NCBI GenBank assembly: GCA_018673255.1
Contig: JABHDC010000253.1
Coordinates: 186,001-250,000, forward strand
DNA from: Gemmatimonadota bacterium
GTDB taxonomy: Bacteria; Latescibacterota; UBA2968; UBA8231
Direction: 5' to 3'
DNA: 64,000 nt
Shown here: positions 54,166 through 62,885 of the stretch, piece after piece
Layout of the letters: each line of letters starts with the position of its first letter
Numbering within the stretch: position 1 is the first letter of the stretch
Made by a program: the position numbers and the translations under genes
The notes under the pieces: model-generated
Seen by the model: the letters and a program-made list of their open reading frames with translations, nothing else
The model's database searches: none
What the model was told of the DNA's origin: nothing

Positions 54166-56727
54166 CTACAGGCCGATCCAGCGATTCATCTTCACGAGGA
54201 AGATGTTGTTCCCTTCGTCTGTGAAGCTGTTGCCCAGGCCATTGAGAGGCTCAAAGTCCGGTGCACGGGTCAGGTCCTGCTCCCAGTCGCGGCTCTGCTG
54301 CCAGACGACGAAGATCGTGCTGCCGGGGCCATATTCCCATCTGAGTACGAGATTTGAACGCAGCGCTCGTCGAGAGAAGTCAGGATTCTCTTCCAGTGCG
54401 TCCGTGTAGGGGATGAAGGCAAAGGAATTTGGCCGGGCCAGTTCCTTGATGTGGCTGTATTCACCGGTCGTGACAAAGGGCTGCATGAACAATTGCAGGC
54501 TCAATGTGGGTGAGTAGGCGTAGCTGGCCCGCATCTCCAACTCGAAGGTGCGATTGTCGAGTTCGCCGAAGATGAAGCGATCGTCCTCGTCATCTGCGTC
54601 GATGTCGATGTTATCCACCCACTGCGCCGTGTTCTTCTGCACAGCGAGACTGGGCTCGATCTCGATCTCGATATTCGAAACAGGTCGCCATTCGACTTCG
54701 AAGCCGAGGCGATTGTTGTATTGATCTCCATTCTGGCCTCTGTTGCCGTTATAGAAGAGATCTCCACTCAGATTGCCACGATCATCCGTCCACAGGCTGG
54801 CCCAGAACCAGGTCAGTGCGGGGCGCACCATGACCGGGCCGCCTCGCGTGTTGAGATCATCCTTCACCCTGAAGTCGTGACTGACGCCGAAGTTGAAGCC
54901 CCAGAAATTATGGAGGCGGTTCCACATGTTGAAGTTGACGCCCCGCGCCAACTCGTCGCTGTCGTAGTTGCGACGGTGCCAGACATTGAGGTTGTATCCC
55001 GATCGGCGTCCGAGCCAGTAGGGTTCCAACATTTCGTAGAAGACGTGGGCACCGGTGTTGATGATGCCATTGCGATTCATAAAACCGAGATCATTGGCAT
55101 CAAAGCCTTCCGATCGGGCATCGGCATAGAATTGTCCACCCAGGGATCCACCATTCTTCGTGAAGTAGAAGGACCCCTCGTAGCCACTTCCACGGTCCTC
55201 ATCCTGGCCCGCCCGACTGCCAGCGAGACGACTGTAGATCTGCCACGCGTTGTCGTTCCACTTCAGGTGACCGTCGACGGCGCCCACGTAGGCGGCCTCG
55301 AAGTCCTGGCCGTTGACGGCGGTCAGTTGGGCGCCGACGGAGGAGTTGTTGAGCAGATCCTGCTGAACGCGACCGACGAAATAGTTCGTATAGGGTTCGA
55401 CTCGGACATTGCGGCGCAGTGTGTCGATAGCCCCGGTCTGTGAGTCGGTGATGTATTCCTCGATCCGGGCCCGTTCTTCACTCGTCACCGCATTGATGAT
55501 GCCGAAGGCGGTGCGATGCTCGGTCTTGCCGCTCACCTTCACGGCACCGAGGATCGTGCTGTTGTCGGGGCGGGTCAGTTCCTCGCTGTCATCGGGCAGA
55601 TCGAATCGCCCCGGTCGTCGGCCGATCCGGCGCGAGTGGAACAGGCGCGTCGGCCCATCGATGCCGACGATATTCGGTCCGGGATTCTCGAAGATCGAGA
55701 TCCCCTCCAGGAAGAAGGGACGTCGTTCGCGGAAGAACGTCTCGAAGACGCTCAGATTCAGGACGGCCGGGTCCGCCTCGACCTGGCCGAAGTCGGGATT
55801 GATCGTGCCATTGAGAGAGATGTTGCTGGTGATCCCGTAGCGGACATCGACACCGGCTGTGGCGAACAGATCCGTCTCATCACTGCCGCCGTCCTCACCG
55901 GGCGACATGGTGACGCGGCCCAGTCCAAAGGGGAAGATCTCGAGCGAGCGCGGTGGCTCAATACCTTCGATGCCTTCCAGGTGGCCAAAACGTGAGACCC
56001 AGCCGCTGAGGCCACGCGGGTAGTAGGACCACATGGTCCACTCGTTCTTGCGGGCGATATCCCGCATGACCTGAATGCCCCAGGTGTAACTCTCATCGGG
56101 ACTGAAGCGCAGCACGTGATAGGGGATCTTGATTTCCGCGCTCCAGCCATTGTCGAGGATCGCCGTGCGTGCTTCCCACACGCCGTCCCAGCTGTCGTCG
56201 TCCCAGCCATCGTTGAAGATGGTACCATCTCCCATGTAGCCCGAGGGACCGACGACGAAGAAATGCCCCGTCTGGTGATCGTGGTGCGGGTCGATGTTGA
56301 TGCTGAGGTCGTCACGATTGCGCCAGTCGTCACGGCGAGCCAGTGCGGTGGAGATGGAGTCCGGTGCGCTGTCATACATCATCGCGCCGATGTAGATCGC
56401 CTCATCGTCGTAGACGATCATGAACTCTGTCTTCTCAGAGGACGGGGTTCCCGCATCCGGGTCACGCTGCACGAAGCCGGACTGTACGGGTGCGCTCGAC
56501 CAGACTGCATCGTCAAGACGGCCATCCAGATCGGGTGCCGTCGAGGCTCGCATGGCACGTGCCACTTTGAGCGGGTGGTTGCTGTATGCCGCGGTGTCGA
56601 CGGCCGCCGTGTCGGGCGTTGCCGCGTCGTGTCCTTCGTCGGCGGACGTGATCCCTGCCAACAGGAGCACGGCGGCGGGGAAGAAGAGCCTGGATAGGGC
56701 GGATGCGATCTTCACGGAGACTGACAC
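54166..56727 (-). CDS. DUF5916-domain outer-membrane protein with CBM9-like N-domain
   Basis: An 853-residue exported protein with GTG start. A signal peptide is followed by a CBM9-like domain (about 55-240; ARAMRASTAPDLDGRLDDAVW, IYIGAMMYDSAPDSI, NIDPHHDHQTGHFFVV) and a large barrel domain with DUF5916 features (NPDFGQVEADPAVLNLSVFETF, RRPFFLEGISIF, LFHSRRIGRRPGRF). The C-terminus ends in WIGL. This combination occurs in Bacteroidota and relatives as a surface protein of unknown role. It is convergent with PhyH 4 and ends 20 bases after it. Confidence 0.88.
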   Translation of the reverse strand: MSVSVKIASALSRLFFPAAVLLLAGITSADEGHDAATPDTAAVDTAAYSNHPLKVARAMRASTAPDLDGRLDDAVWSSAPVQSGFVQRDPDAGTPSSEKTEFMIVYDDEAIYIGAMMYDSAPDSISTALARRDDWRNRDDLSINIDPHHDHQTGHFFVVGPSGYMGDGTIFNDGWDDDSWDGVWEARTAILDNGWSAEIKIPYHVLRFSPDESYTWGIQVMRDIARKNEWTMWSYYPRGLSGWVSRFGHLEGIEGIEPPRSLEIFPFGLGRVTMSPGEDGGSDETDLFATAGVDVRYGITSNISLNGTINPDFGQVEADPAVLNLSVFETFFRERRPFFLEGISIFENPGPNIVGIDGPTRLFHSRRIGRRPGRFDLPDDSEELTRPDNSTILGAVKVSGKTEHRTAFGIINAVTSEERARIEEYITDSQTGAIDTLRRNVRVEPYTNYFVGRVQQDLLNNSSVGAQLTAVNGQDFEAAYVGAVDGHLKWNDNAWQIYSRLAGSRAGQDEDRGSGYEGSFYFTKNGGSLGGQFYADARSEGFDANDLGFMNRNGIINTGAHVFYEMLEPYWLGRRSGYNLNVWHRRNYDSDELARGVNFNMWNRLHNFWGFNFGVSHDFRVKDDLNTRGGPVMVRPALTWFWASLWTDDRGNLSGDLFYNGNRGQNGDQYNNRLGFEVEWRPVSNIEIEIEPSLAVQKNTAQWVDNIDIDADDEDDRFIFGELDNRTFELEMRASYAYSPTLSLQLFMQPFVTTGEYSHIKELARPNSFAFIPYTDALEENPDFSRRALRSNLVLRWEYGPGSTIFVVWQQSRDWEQDLTRAPDFEPLNGLGNSFTDEGNNIFLVKMNRWIGL

Positions 56728-56850
56728 TCTCGTCGTTGGGGGACGGGTCTGGAAGCCTGGACTCGGATGATGGGCACTTCAGATACGATGCCGGCAAGGG
56801 CCGGTGGGTTTAGACCCCGTCGGCAACTTGCTGAAGAGCAGGGCACACAG

Positions 56851-56886
56851 ATCCGAGGGGAGGACGGCTCTGCCCTCTCCTCGGAT
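56851..56886 (-). terminator. Inverted repeat after the DUF4097 gene
   Basis: ATCCGAGG and CCTCGGAT pair around a GC-rich centre that also pairs in part. On the minus strand it lies 40 bases after the DUF4097 stop, but no U-tract follows. Confidence 0.45.
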
Positions 56887-56925
56887 CGGATGCACAGACC
56901 TGTGTGGCTGGATCGTGATGGGTGC

Positions 56926-58596
56926 TCAGCCGGCGCGTAGGCAGAGGCGACCGGCATCGACTTCGGCCTGCAATTTGGCGCCGCCCTTCCCGAGGGTGCC
57001 ATTCACGGACTGTCCCTGTTGGCCATTGGCTGCAACGTCCAATGGTAGATCGGTCTCGATGTTGCCTTTGCGGACGAAGCCCTGCACGTCCAGGTCAGAT
57101 CCTTCGGGCAGGACGACGGTCACATCGCCTCGGTTGTTACTCAAGGTATACGCACTGTGGACCGGTTCGTTCGATGTAACGGTGATCGCCGCCCGATTGT
57201 TCTCGACCATGACCTCGCCCGCGGGATTCTCGATCACGACCTCGCCACGGTTGGCGCGAACCGTCACGCGGCCACCGGCGCGACCCAGGTGCATTGCGCC
57301 ACGTTCGCATTCGACGGTGACTTCACCATTTACCTCACCCAGATCCAGGGCGCAATGGGTATGGTGGACGACGGCAGAGCGACCGACGGACTCGATGCAC
57401 AGTCCGGCGTGTGAATTGCGCGCCGAGAGATCTCCGCTGACCTGCCGGATGTTGACCCCACCATGATTGCTGGCCAGGCGTAGTGAGCCGCCGATGTCGT
57501 CGATCTCAACCGCGCCGTGATGGGAATTCACGGTAACATCGCCCAGCACCTGGCGCAGATTCACCGGACCATGGTGAGAGTTGATGACGGCTGTGCCGTG
57601 TACTTCCTGCGCTTCGAGGGGGGCGTGGTGCGAATTGAGGGACAGATTGCCCCCAATGCGGCGCAACGTGATGCCACCGTGGTGAGCATTCACATTCGCT
57701 TCCTCGACGACTTCATCCATCGTGACGCCCGCATGGTGGGCATTGAGGGCGAGTTTGCCGCCGATTCGGCCAAGGACGACACCACCGTGATGGTGGTCGA
57801 TGCCGGCGTCACCGGATGTGCCCTCCAGATGAAGTTTCCCATGGTGGCCACTGAGCACGACGTCATTCTCCATCTCCGGCACGACGAGATCGCCATGGGA
57901 CGTATGCAGATTGAGTCGCAGGCGACGGGGGACGTGAAGCAGGATGTCCAGTCGATAGGATGCGTCTTCCTTGCCCTTGGGAAACACGGGACGCAGTGTC
58001 AACCGGCCATCGCCTGGTTCCTGTAGAAGCTGCACGGCATCGGCACAGGACTGGGCCGTCTCCTCGTCGCGAGATTTCACCGTCAGGTGAACGTCCGCCT
58101 GGAACCTCTCCTCGTCCCAGGTGACCACTTCGATATGCCCGCGGGGATTGCGCAGCTCCAACTCTGACTCCGGCTGGATTGGGGCTTCCTCGCTGAACTG
58201 GCGTTCGACCTTCACCGGGAACTCATCATCACCGGCGTTACGTACGGAGCCCAGAGCGTCGCGGATGGCACGGGACACCTCATCGACCATGCCGGGGATT
58301 GAGGAGGTCGCCTCCTCAACGATGCGTTCGACATCAGGTGCAGCATCACGGATCACGGTCCGCAGGCGGGGCATCGACGCCTGTACCGTGCGCCGCACGT
58401 CGTCGACACTGGATCTGATCTGATTCTCCAGGTCATCGAATTGGCGACCCGTCTTGCTGGACGGCTCTTCCCGGTCGGGCTCATTTCCCGGTGGTGGCGT
58501 GTTTTCGCCGAGTGCCTTCAGGAGACGTTCGGCCTCGTCGACGTTGATTTTCCCTTCGGCCAGCATTTCCAGGACCTTCTTCCGTTCGTCGCTCAT
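56926..58596 (-). CDS. DUF4097-type beta-solenoid with SHOCT-like N-terminus and a histidine ladder
   Basis: A 556-residue protein. The first 30 residues (SDERKKVLEMLAEGKINVDE) are an SHOCT/YvlB-like hairpin; a coiled stretch to about 110 follows. From about residue 205 the sequence is a right-handed beta-solenoid of 13-14 turns, each exactly 18 residues, as in NSHHGPVNLRQVLGDVTV and NAHHGGITLRRIGGNLSL. Most turns carry His-His or His at the same place (HHG, HHAG, HHAP, SHAG, THCA), a stacked ladder that could bind metal or polymer. It lacks a signal peptide and shares its start with the DUF2089 stop (58,596). Function unknown. Confidence 0.85.
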   Translation of the reverse strand: MSDERKKVLEMLAEGKINVDEAERLLKALGENTPPPGNEPDREEPSSKTGRQFDDLENQIRSSVDDVRRTVQASMPRLRTVIRDAAPDVERIVEEATSSIPGMVDEVSRAIRDALGSVRNAGDDEFPVKVERQFSEEAPIQPESELELRNPRGHIEVVTWDEERFQADVHLTVKSRDEETAQSCADAVQLLQEPGDGRLTLRPVFPKGKEDASYRLDILLHVPRRLRLNLHTSHGDLVVPEMENDVVLSGHHGKLHLEGTSGDAGIDHHHGGVVLGRIGGKLALNAHHAGVTMDEVVEEANVNAHHGGITLRRIGGNLSLNSHHAPLEAQEVHGTAVINSHHGPVNLRQVLGDVTVNSHHGAVEIDDIGGSLRLASNHGGVNIRQVSGDLSARNSHAGLCIESVGRSAVVHHTHCALDLGEVNGEVTVECERGAMHLGRAGGRVTVRANRGEVVIENPAGEVMVENNRAAITVTSNEPVHSAYTLSNNRGDVTVVLPEGSDLDVQGFVRKGNIETDLPLDVAANGQQGQSVNGTLGKGGAKLQAEVDAGRLCLRAG

Positions 58597-58994
58597 TACT
58601 CCGCTCCCTCCAGCTGTTTGATCGCTTCATCAGGCGTGATGTCGCCCTTCTGCAGGCGATCTAGGATTTTCTGACGCTCTTCGCTCGATGCTTCATCGCT
58701 CGAGGCGTCATCGGTTGTTGGGGCCGTGTCCTGCGTGGGGCCCAGTTCACGGACCACCTCGTCGAGTCGATGTCGGACGGTGCTGTACGGAACACCCAGT
58801 TCACGCTCCATCTCCTTCAGATTGCCCTTGCGTCGCACGAAGAGTTCCACAAAGGCAAGACTCTCGGGGGGCAGGCGATCGAAGGAACTCGGCTGGAAGC
58901 ACCCTTCAACACAGGTCTGGCAGCCGGGGCATTCCATGCGTGACACGGTCAGATGTCCTCCGCAGGCGGGGCACCGCTCGATCAGTTTTCTCAT
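58596..58994 (-). CDS. DUF2089-type zinc-ribbon/HTH protein
   Basis: A 132-residue putative regulator. RCPACGGHLTVSRMECPGCQ is a four-cysteine zinc ribbon; FVELFVRRKGNLKEMERELG then VPYSTVRHRLDEVV is the DUF2089 helix-turn-helix. The tail SSEERQKILDRLQKGDITPDE is the same SHOCT-like hairpin found at the N-terminus of the neighbouring DUF4097 protein. The stop overlaps that gene's start by one base, so the two are coupled and may interact through the shared hairpin. It probably regulates its own operon; the target is not known. Confidence 0.9.
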   Translation of the reverse strand: MRKLIERCPACGGHLTVSRMECPGCQTCVEGCFQPSSFDRLPPESLAFVELFVRRKGNLKEMERELGVPYSTVRHRLDEVVRELGPTQDTAPTTDDASSDEASSEERQKILDRLQKGDITPDEAIKQLEGAE

Positions 58995-59277
58995 TTTTCC
59001 ACCATGATGTGCAAAATTTGCGGAATACGGCCGCTGTGGTGACAGATTGCTTCGATGATTTAACAAAAGATGAAAATGGAAGACTCTGTCAACTAAAAAA
59101 TGAACCGCTACGTGAAATAATTACATCAGATGGGATAATTCAGACAGGAAAGGGTAGCCCGTGTGTAAATCTGGACGTCATGGGTTGGGCCACCCGAGGC
59201 GACAACGCGAAGGAGATCCGCGTTGTTGCGAGCGGCAGATGGCTGCCGTTGAGCTGATGGTGGGGATCAGCTGAAGA
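58995..59277. other. AT-rich intergenic region with a hairpin, no confident gene
   Basis: The stretch from about 59,042 to 59,155 is strikingly AT-rich for this window and lies upstream of the DUF2089/DUF4097 operon, so it may hold its promoter. A 72-codon frame starts at GTG 59,039 and ends at 59,257 (start MTDCFDDLTKDENGRLCQLK), with codon use unlike the neighbours and no recognised homology. A hairpin ACAACGCG/CGCGTTGT with AAGGAGATC as loop lies at 59,202-59,226. Confidence 0.4.
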
Positions 59278-60030
59278 TCAGGGCGATGACCACGAGGCGA
59301 AGTAGGCTGGGGCCCATCGCCTTGAGAGGTGATAGGTCCGCTCGTGATATGAGCCGCCCGGGGGCGCTACCTCTGCATTGATCCACGCCTCGGCGCCGAC
59401 CAGATCCGGGAACTCGAGAATCCATACGAGATCGCCATCGCGGCCCGAACCGACGAGACGGAAGACTTCGCCGTGAAGCAGTCCATGGTCGCCGGCGACG
59501 TCCTGCAGTCGTTGCCGGCGCAACTCGTCACCTCTCACGTGCGGGGCAATCTCGTCCGATCCTGGTTGCCACCGACTGAAACAGAGCACGACGATCGAAC
59601 CGGCGTCGACGGCCAGTGCCGGCACAACACGTGGGTCGGCACCATCTTCGGCGTGGATCGTGCGTTGGGGCAGCCAGGCCAGGCTCTCCGGTCGCCATCG
59701 CCGGGCCAGGTCGTATTCGTAGTACCCGTAGCGACCATAGGGCGGCGCGACTTCGGCCGACATCCACGCTTCGGCACCGGCCAGGTTGGGGAAAGCGATC
59801 GTCCAGAAACGCTCCCAGGCGCCCCGCGGGGTGACCAGTCGGTAGCCGTACATCGACTGCAGGTGATGCTCTCCTGCCACGCTGAGCATGAGATCCACAT
59901 GCTCCTGCTGGACAGCCAGCTGCTGTTCGGCATCCAGCTGATCCCACGAGGGGAGACGACCGCCACGATACAGGATGACTACGTCGTCCTCATCCTGGCG
60001 CGTCGTGGCGGGCTCAGTGTCCGGTGTCAT
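59278..60030 (-). CDS. Unknown protein with an internal tandem domain duplication
   Basis: A 250-residue protein with no signal peptide and no recognised family, though the strand-helix pattern recalls dimeric alpha-beta (NIPSNAP/EthD-like) barrels. The two halves repeat: [20 protein letters not shown] then [13 protein letters not shown] in the first, and [20 protein letters not shown] then [13 protein letters not shown] in the second. A duplicated single domain could form an intramolecular dimer. An AGGAGG lies seven bases upstream of the ATG, a strong start. It is divergent from msrB with a 111-base gap. Confidence 0.65.
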   Translation of the reverse strand: MTPDTEPATTRQDEDDVVILYRGGRLPSWDQLDAEQQLAVQQEHVDLMLSVAGEHHLQSMYGYRLVTPRGAWERFWTIAFPNLAGAEAWMSAEVAPPYGRYGYYEYDLARRWRPESLAWLPQRTIHAEDGADPRVVPALAVDAGSIVVLCFSRWQPGSDEIAPHVRGDELRRQRLQDVAGDHGLLHGEVFRLVGSGRDGDLVWILEFPDLVGAEAWINAEVAPPGGSYHERTYHLSRRWAPAYFASWSSP

Positions 60031-60141
60031 CTCGTTGCCTCCTATGGCGTGCCGGCTAAGTTAGTTGCCTCCGCGGCGCCCCCACAATCTGCGACGCGCA
60101 GAAATCTCCCAGCGAAACAATCTTTCAGCGAAGGTCTGAAC

Positions 60142-60537
60142 ATGAGTGAGCAGGAAAAGAGCGATGAGCAGTGGCGCGAGCAATTGTCCGACGAGCAATA
60201 CGCTGTGCTGCGCGAGAAGGGCACTGAACGGGCCTTCACGGGGCCCTACAATGACCACAAGGCATCCGGCACCTTCGTGTGTGCTGGGTGCGGTACCGAG
60301 TTGTTCAACTCGGCCGACAAATACGATTCAGGCAGTGGGTGGCCCAGCTTCGTCCGCCCTGCCGCCGATGGGTGCGTGAAGGTCGAGCGAGATGTGGGCC
60401 ATGGCATGGTCCGTACTGAGGCCCTGTGCGCGAGCTGCGGTGGTCATCTCGGTCACATCTTTCCAGATGGTCCTGCACCGACGGGGACCCGCTATTGCAT
60501 CAATTCTGCAGCACTCGGCTTTCGCGACGAAGGATAA
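60142..60537 (+). CDS. msrB: Peptide-methionine (R)-S-oxide reductase
   Basis: A 131-residue MsrB. It repairs methionine-R-sulfoxide in proteins. [20 protein letters not shown] and [17 protein letters not shown] give the two CxxC pairs that bind zinc and the HLGHxFxDGP box, SGSGWPSF is the substrate loop, and RYCINSAAL has the catalytic Cys. ATG 60,142 was chosen; the frame extends upstream into non-coding sequence. It precedes a hairpin terminator and is convergent with the creatininase gene. Confidence 0.96.
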   Translation: MSEQEKSDEQWREQLSDEQYAVLREKGTERAFTGPYNDHKASGTFVCAGCGTELFNSADKYDSGSGWPSFVRPAADGCVKVERDVGHGMVRTEALCASCGGHLGHIFPDGPAPTGTRYCINSAALGFRDEG

Positions 60538-60538
60538 G

Positions 60539-60568
60539 AGGCCCGTCGAGCGTCTCGACTCCGGGCCT
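60539..60568 (+). terminator. Terminator-like hairpin after msrB
   Basis: AGGCCCG-TCGAG / CTCGA-CT-CGGGCCT, a 12-base-pair stem with small bulge and three-base loop, starting a few bases after the msrB stop. The tail is only ATTGC, so termination strength is uncertain; it may serve the convergent creatininase gene too. Confidence 0.65.
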
Positions 60569-60635
60569 ATTGCACACGCAGCCTGAGAGGGACCCGGCCG
60601 AATGCGCCGGAGGCGGGCCCAGTGATGAGCGCCCA

Positions 60636-61424
60636 TCAGACATAGGGAAAACGTTCGTCCCAGGGTGTCGCCGACAATTCTACGAGCAGGTCGCTCAGGG
60701 TGGCAGAGGTGGTCTCCAGAATCGTGCGCCCTTTCTCCGAGGATGACGCACGTGTTTCGCCACCGGCACTCTCGGGTACATACAGGTGCCAGGGGCGGAC
60801 GAAGTTCGCCTTGCTCAGTTTGGGGATGCGCAACTGCCCGATCGGATTGTCCGTCAGCTTGTCCTGACGCACGAGGTCTGGTCGAATCCACAACATGCGA
60901 GAGGTCTCGTCTTCGCCCCCATGGTCGGAGGCGTGCTCGATCGGATACTCGACGCCCTCCGGCCACGCGCCCCACGTCCAGCAGACGAAGGGCATGTCAT
61001 CCATCCCGGCGATCTCACGAAGCGTAGCATCCAGCGTACCGGGGTTTCCTCCGTGGCCATTCACGAAGACGATCTTCTTGATGCCATCTTCCCGGCACTG
61101 CATCACGATGTCGATGAGCATCTGCATCAGTGTGCGTACGCCGACGCGCAGGGCGAAGGGGAATCGACGAAAGTTGACGTTGTTCGTGATGGGCAGCGTT
61201 GGATACAGCAAGGCACGGGCGCCACGTTCGTTGGCGCTGCGCACAGCATCTTGAGACAGGCGCGTCACCTGGTAACAGTCCGTACCCAGGGGCAGGTGAG
61301 GGCCATGGGGTTCGGTCGACCCCAGGGGCAGAACGACGACTTGAGGATCGAAGGCGCGTACTTCCTCGACCGTCATCTCTTCGAGGAGTCCAGGGAAGGC
61401 TGGCACAGATGCGTCATTCTTCAT
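60636..61424 (-). CDS. Creatininase family amidohydrolase
   Basis: A 262-residue metal-dependent hydrolase. VVVLPLGSTEPHGPHLPLGT carries the Glu and His ligands, TDCY the Asp, and IVFVNGHGGNPGTLDATLRE the GHGGN loop; DHGGEDETSRMLWI is the C-terminal ligand block (HAGEDETS-like). Family members hydrolyse creatinine, mycofactocin-type peptides or lactam/amide bonds. No mycofactocin or riboflavin genes are beside it, so the substrate is unknown. It is divergent from the DUF4832 gene. Confidence 0.92.
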   Translation of the reverse strand: MKNDASVPAFPGLLEEMTVEEVRAFDPQVVVLPLGSTEPHGPHLPLGTDCYQVTRLSQDAVRSANERGARALLYPTLPITNNVNFRRFPFALRVGVRTLMQMLIDIVMQCREDGIKKIVFVNGHGGNPGTLDATLREIAGMDDMPFVCWTWGAWPEGVEYPIEHASDHGGEDETSRMLWIRPDLVRQDKLTDNPIGQLRIPKLSKANFVRPWHLYVPESAGGETRASSSEKGRTILETTSATLSDLLVELSATPWDERFPYV

Positions 61425-61523
61425 CGAGATCTTTCACAGGTTGCAGGCGGCAGCCGCTGGCAGCGAGCTGAAGCGGCTCACCTGCCCTTGCGCAGTCGTG
61501 GTTGTTCCGGCGTAAGTAAGGGC

Positions 61524-62885
61524 ATGGTTACAGAAGCCCGCCACAAAGTGCGTTTCCAGGAACGCCGCGAACCCCTGCTGAGCAACCCGCACAAGGGGTG
61601 TGCCACATTTCAGCGGTTCAATGGTGACCCGCTCAATGAAGGCACACGGTGGTCTGAAGAAGGGCCGGTCTCTTTCTCTGATCCGGCCGCTCCGGTGCCC
61701 ACCCCGTTGGTCGCCGCAGGTTATCTGCCTTCGACCGTCTCCTACTGCCGGTGGTTCTGGGATGTGCTGGAACCGTCGCAGGGCCATCTGGATTTCGGTG
61801 TCATTGAGGCAGCGCTACGAGTGGCACGCGAGCGGGGGCAGACCCTGCAGGTGCGACTGATGCCTCACGGATCGCAGGGACAGCCACAATTGCCTGCCTG
61901 GTATCAGGCGCAGTTTCCGACGCACCCCAGCACACGCAAGGCGGGGCGTGTCTACCTGGAAGCTGAATACGCTGCCCAGCACTACTTCGACGCCTGGGGC
62001 CGCGTGATCACCGAATTCGGCGCTCAATTCGATGGCCACCCCGATCTCGAATCCGTCGACCTGGCCTTCATCGGGCCCTGGGGCGAAGGAGCCGGCGACA
62101 TAGGTGAAGCGGAGATTGACCGCTTCGTCGATCTCTATGTTCAGGCGCATCCGCAGACATCGCTGCTGGCGAACATCGACGCCTACCAATTTGTCTCAGG
62201 TATCGAGCGCGGTCTGGGCTGGCGCTGCGACTGTTTCGGGGATCTTGGATTCTTCGGCCGCACCTGGAATCACACCTTCGATGCCTACCCGAAAGCGGTC
62301 GCCAAGGCGGGTGCTGGCGATCAATGGCGAACGCAGCCGATCACGCTGGAAAGTTGTGGCGTGCCCCAGTCGTGGATGGATTCTGACTTCGATCTGGAAT
62401 TCATCCTCGAGCAGGGGCTCAAGATGCACGCCTCCGTGTTCATGCCGAAATCAAATCCGATTCCTGAAATCTGGCTTGATCCCCTGGCGCGATTCTGTGA
62501 TTCGATAGGGTATCGCTTCGTGCTGCGGCAGGCAGAATGGCCCCGGAAGATTGAGTTGGGCGATGGTCTGCCCGTGGAGATGTGGATCGAGAACACCGGT
62601 ACTGCGCCCATCTATCGGCCCTACCGGATGGCTATCCGGCTGCGCCAGGATTCGTCGGAGTGGGTCGAGGTGTTGTCGCCCGAACTCACTCAGTGGCTTC
62701 CCGGAGATGCGTGGGTCGACGAGACAATCCGTCTGCCTACTGGCTTGAGACCGGGGATCGTCGAAATCGATGCAGGGATCATCGGACCCGATGGCGCTGA
62801 TATGAGGCAGGCGGCGGTGCGCTTTGCCGTCGACGAAACCAGAGCAGACGGATGGGTTGGGTTGGGCACAGTGGAGATTGGCTAG
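61524..62885 (+). CDS. DUF4832/glycosidase-like protein
   Basis: A 453-residue protein with a TIM-barrel-like N-part and a beta-sandwich C-part. LLSNPHKGCATFQRFNGDPL and YCRWFWDVLEPSQGHLDFGV are typical openings of GH42-like proteins with the DUF4832 C-terminal domain; VDLAFIGPWGEGAGDI would carry an active-site Glu, and ELGDGLPVEMWIENTGTAPI the DUF4832 domain. ATG 61,524; the open frame upstream overlaps the divergent creatininase. It abuts the racemase gene (stop 62,885, start 62,886). Glycan substrate not assigned. Confidence 0.8.
   Translation: MVTEARHKVRFQERREPLLSNPHKGCATFQRFNGDPLNEGTRWSEEGPVSFSDPAAPVPTPLVAAGYLPSTVSYCRWFWDVLEPSQGHLDFGVIEAALRVARERGQTLQVRLMPHGSQGQPQLPAWYQAQFPTHPSTRKAGRVYLEAEYAAQHYFDAWGRVITEFGAQFDGHPDLESVDLAFIGPWGEGAGDIGEAEIDRFVDLYVQAHPQTSLLANIDAYQFVSGIERGLGWRCDCFGDLGFFGRTWNHTFDAYPKAVAKAGAGDQWRTQPITLESCGVPQSWMDSDFDLEFILEQGLKMHASVFMPKSNPIPEIWLDPLARFCDSIGYRFVLRQAEWPRKIELGDGLPVEMWIENTGTAPIYRPYRMAIRLRQDSSEWVEVLSPELTQWLPGDAWVDETIRLPTGLRPGIVEIDAGIIGPDGADMRQAAVRFAVDETRADGWVGLGTVEIG

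Noticed and set aside
59473..60141. An extension upstream of msrB
   Set aside because: It is antisense to the duplicated-domain gene and ends where a normal MsrB start begins.
60786..61523. A long N-terminal extension of the DUF4832 protein
   Set aside because: It lies antisense to the creatininase gene, has no homology, and a good ATG at 61,524 starts the recognisable domain.
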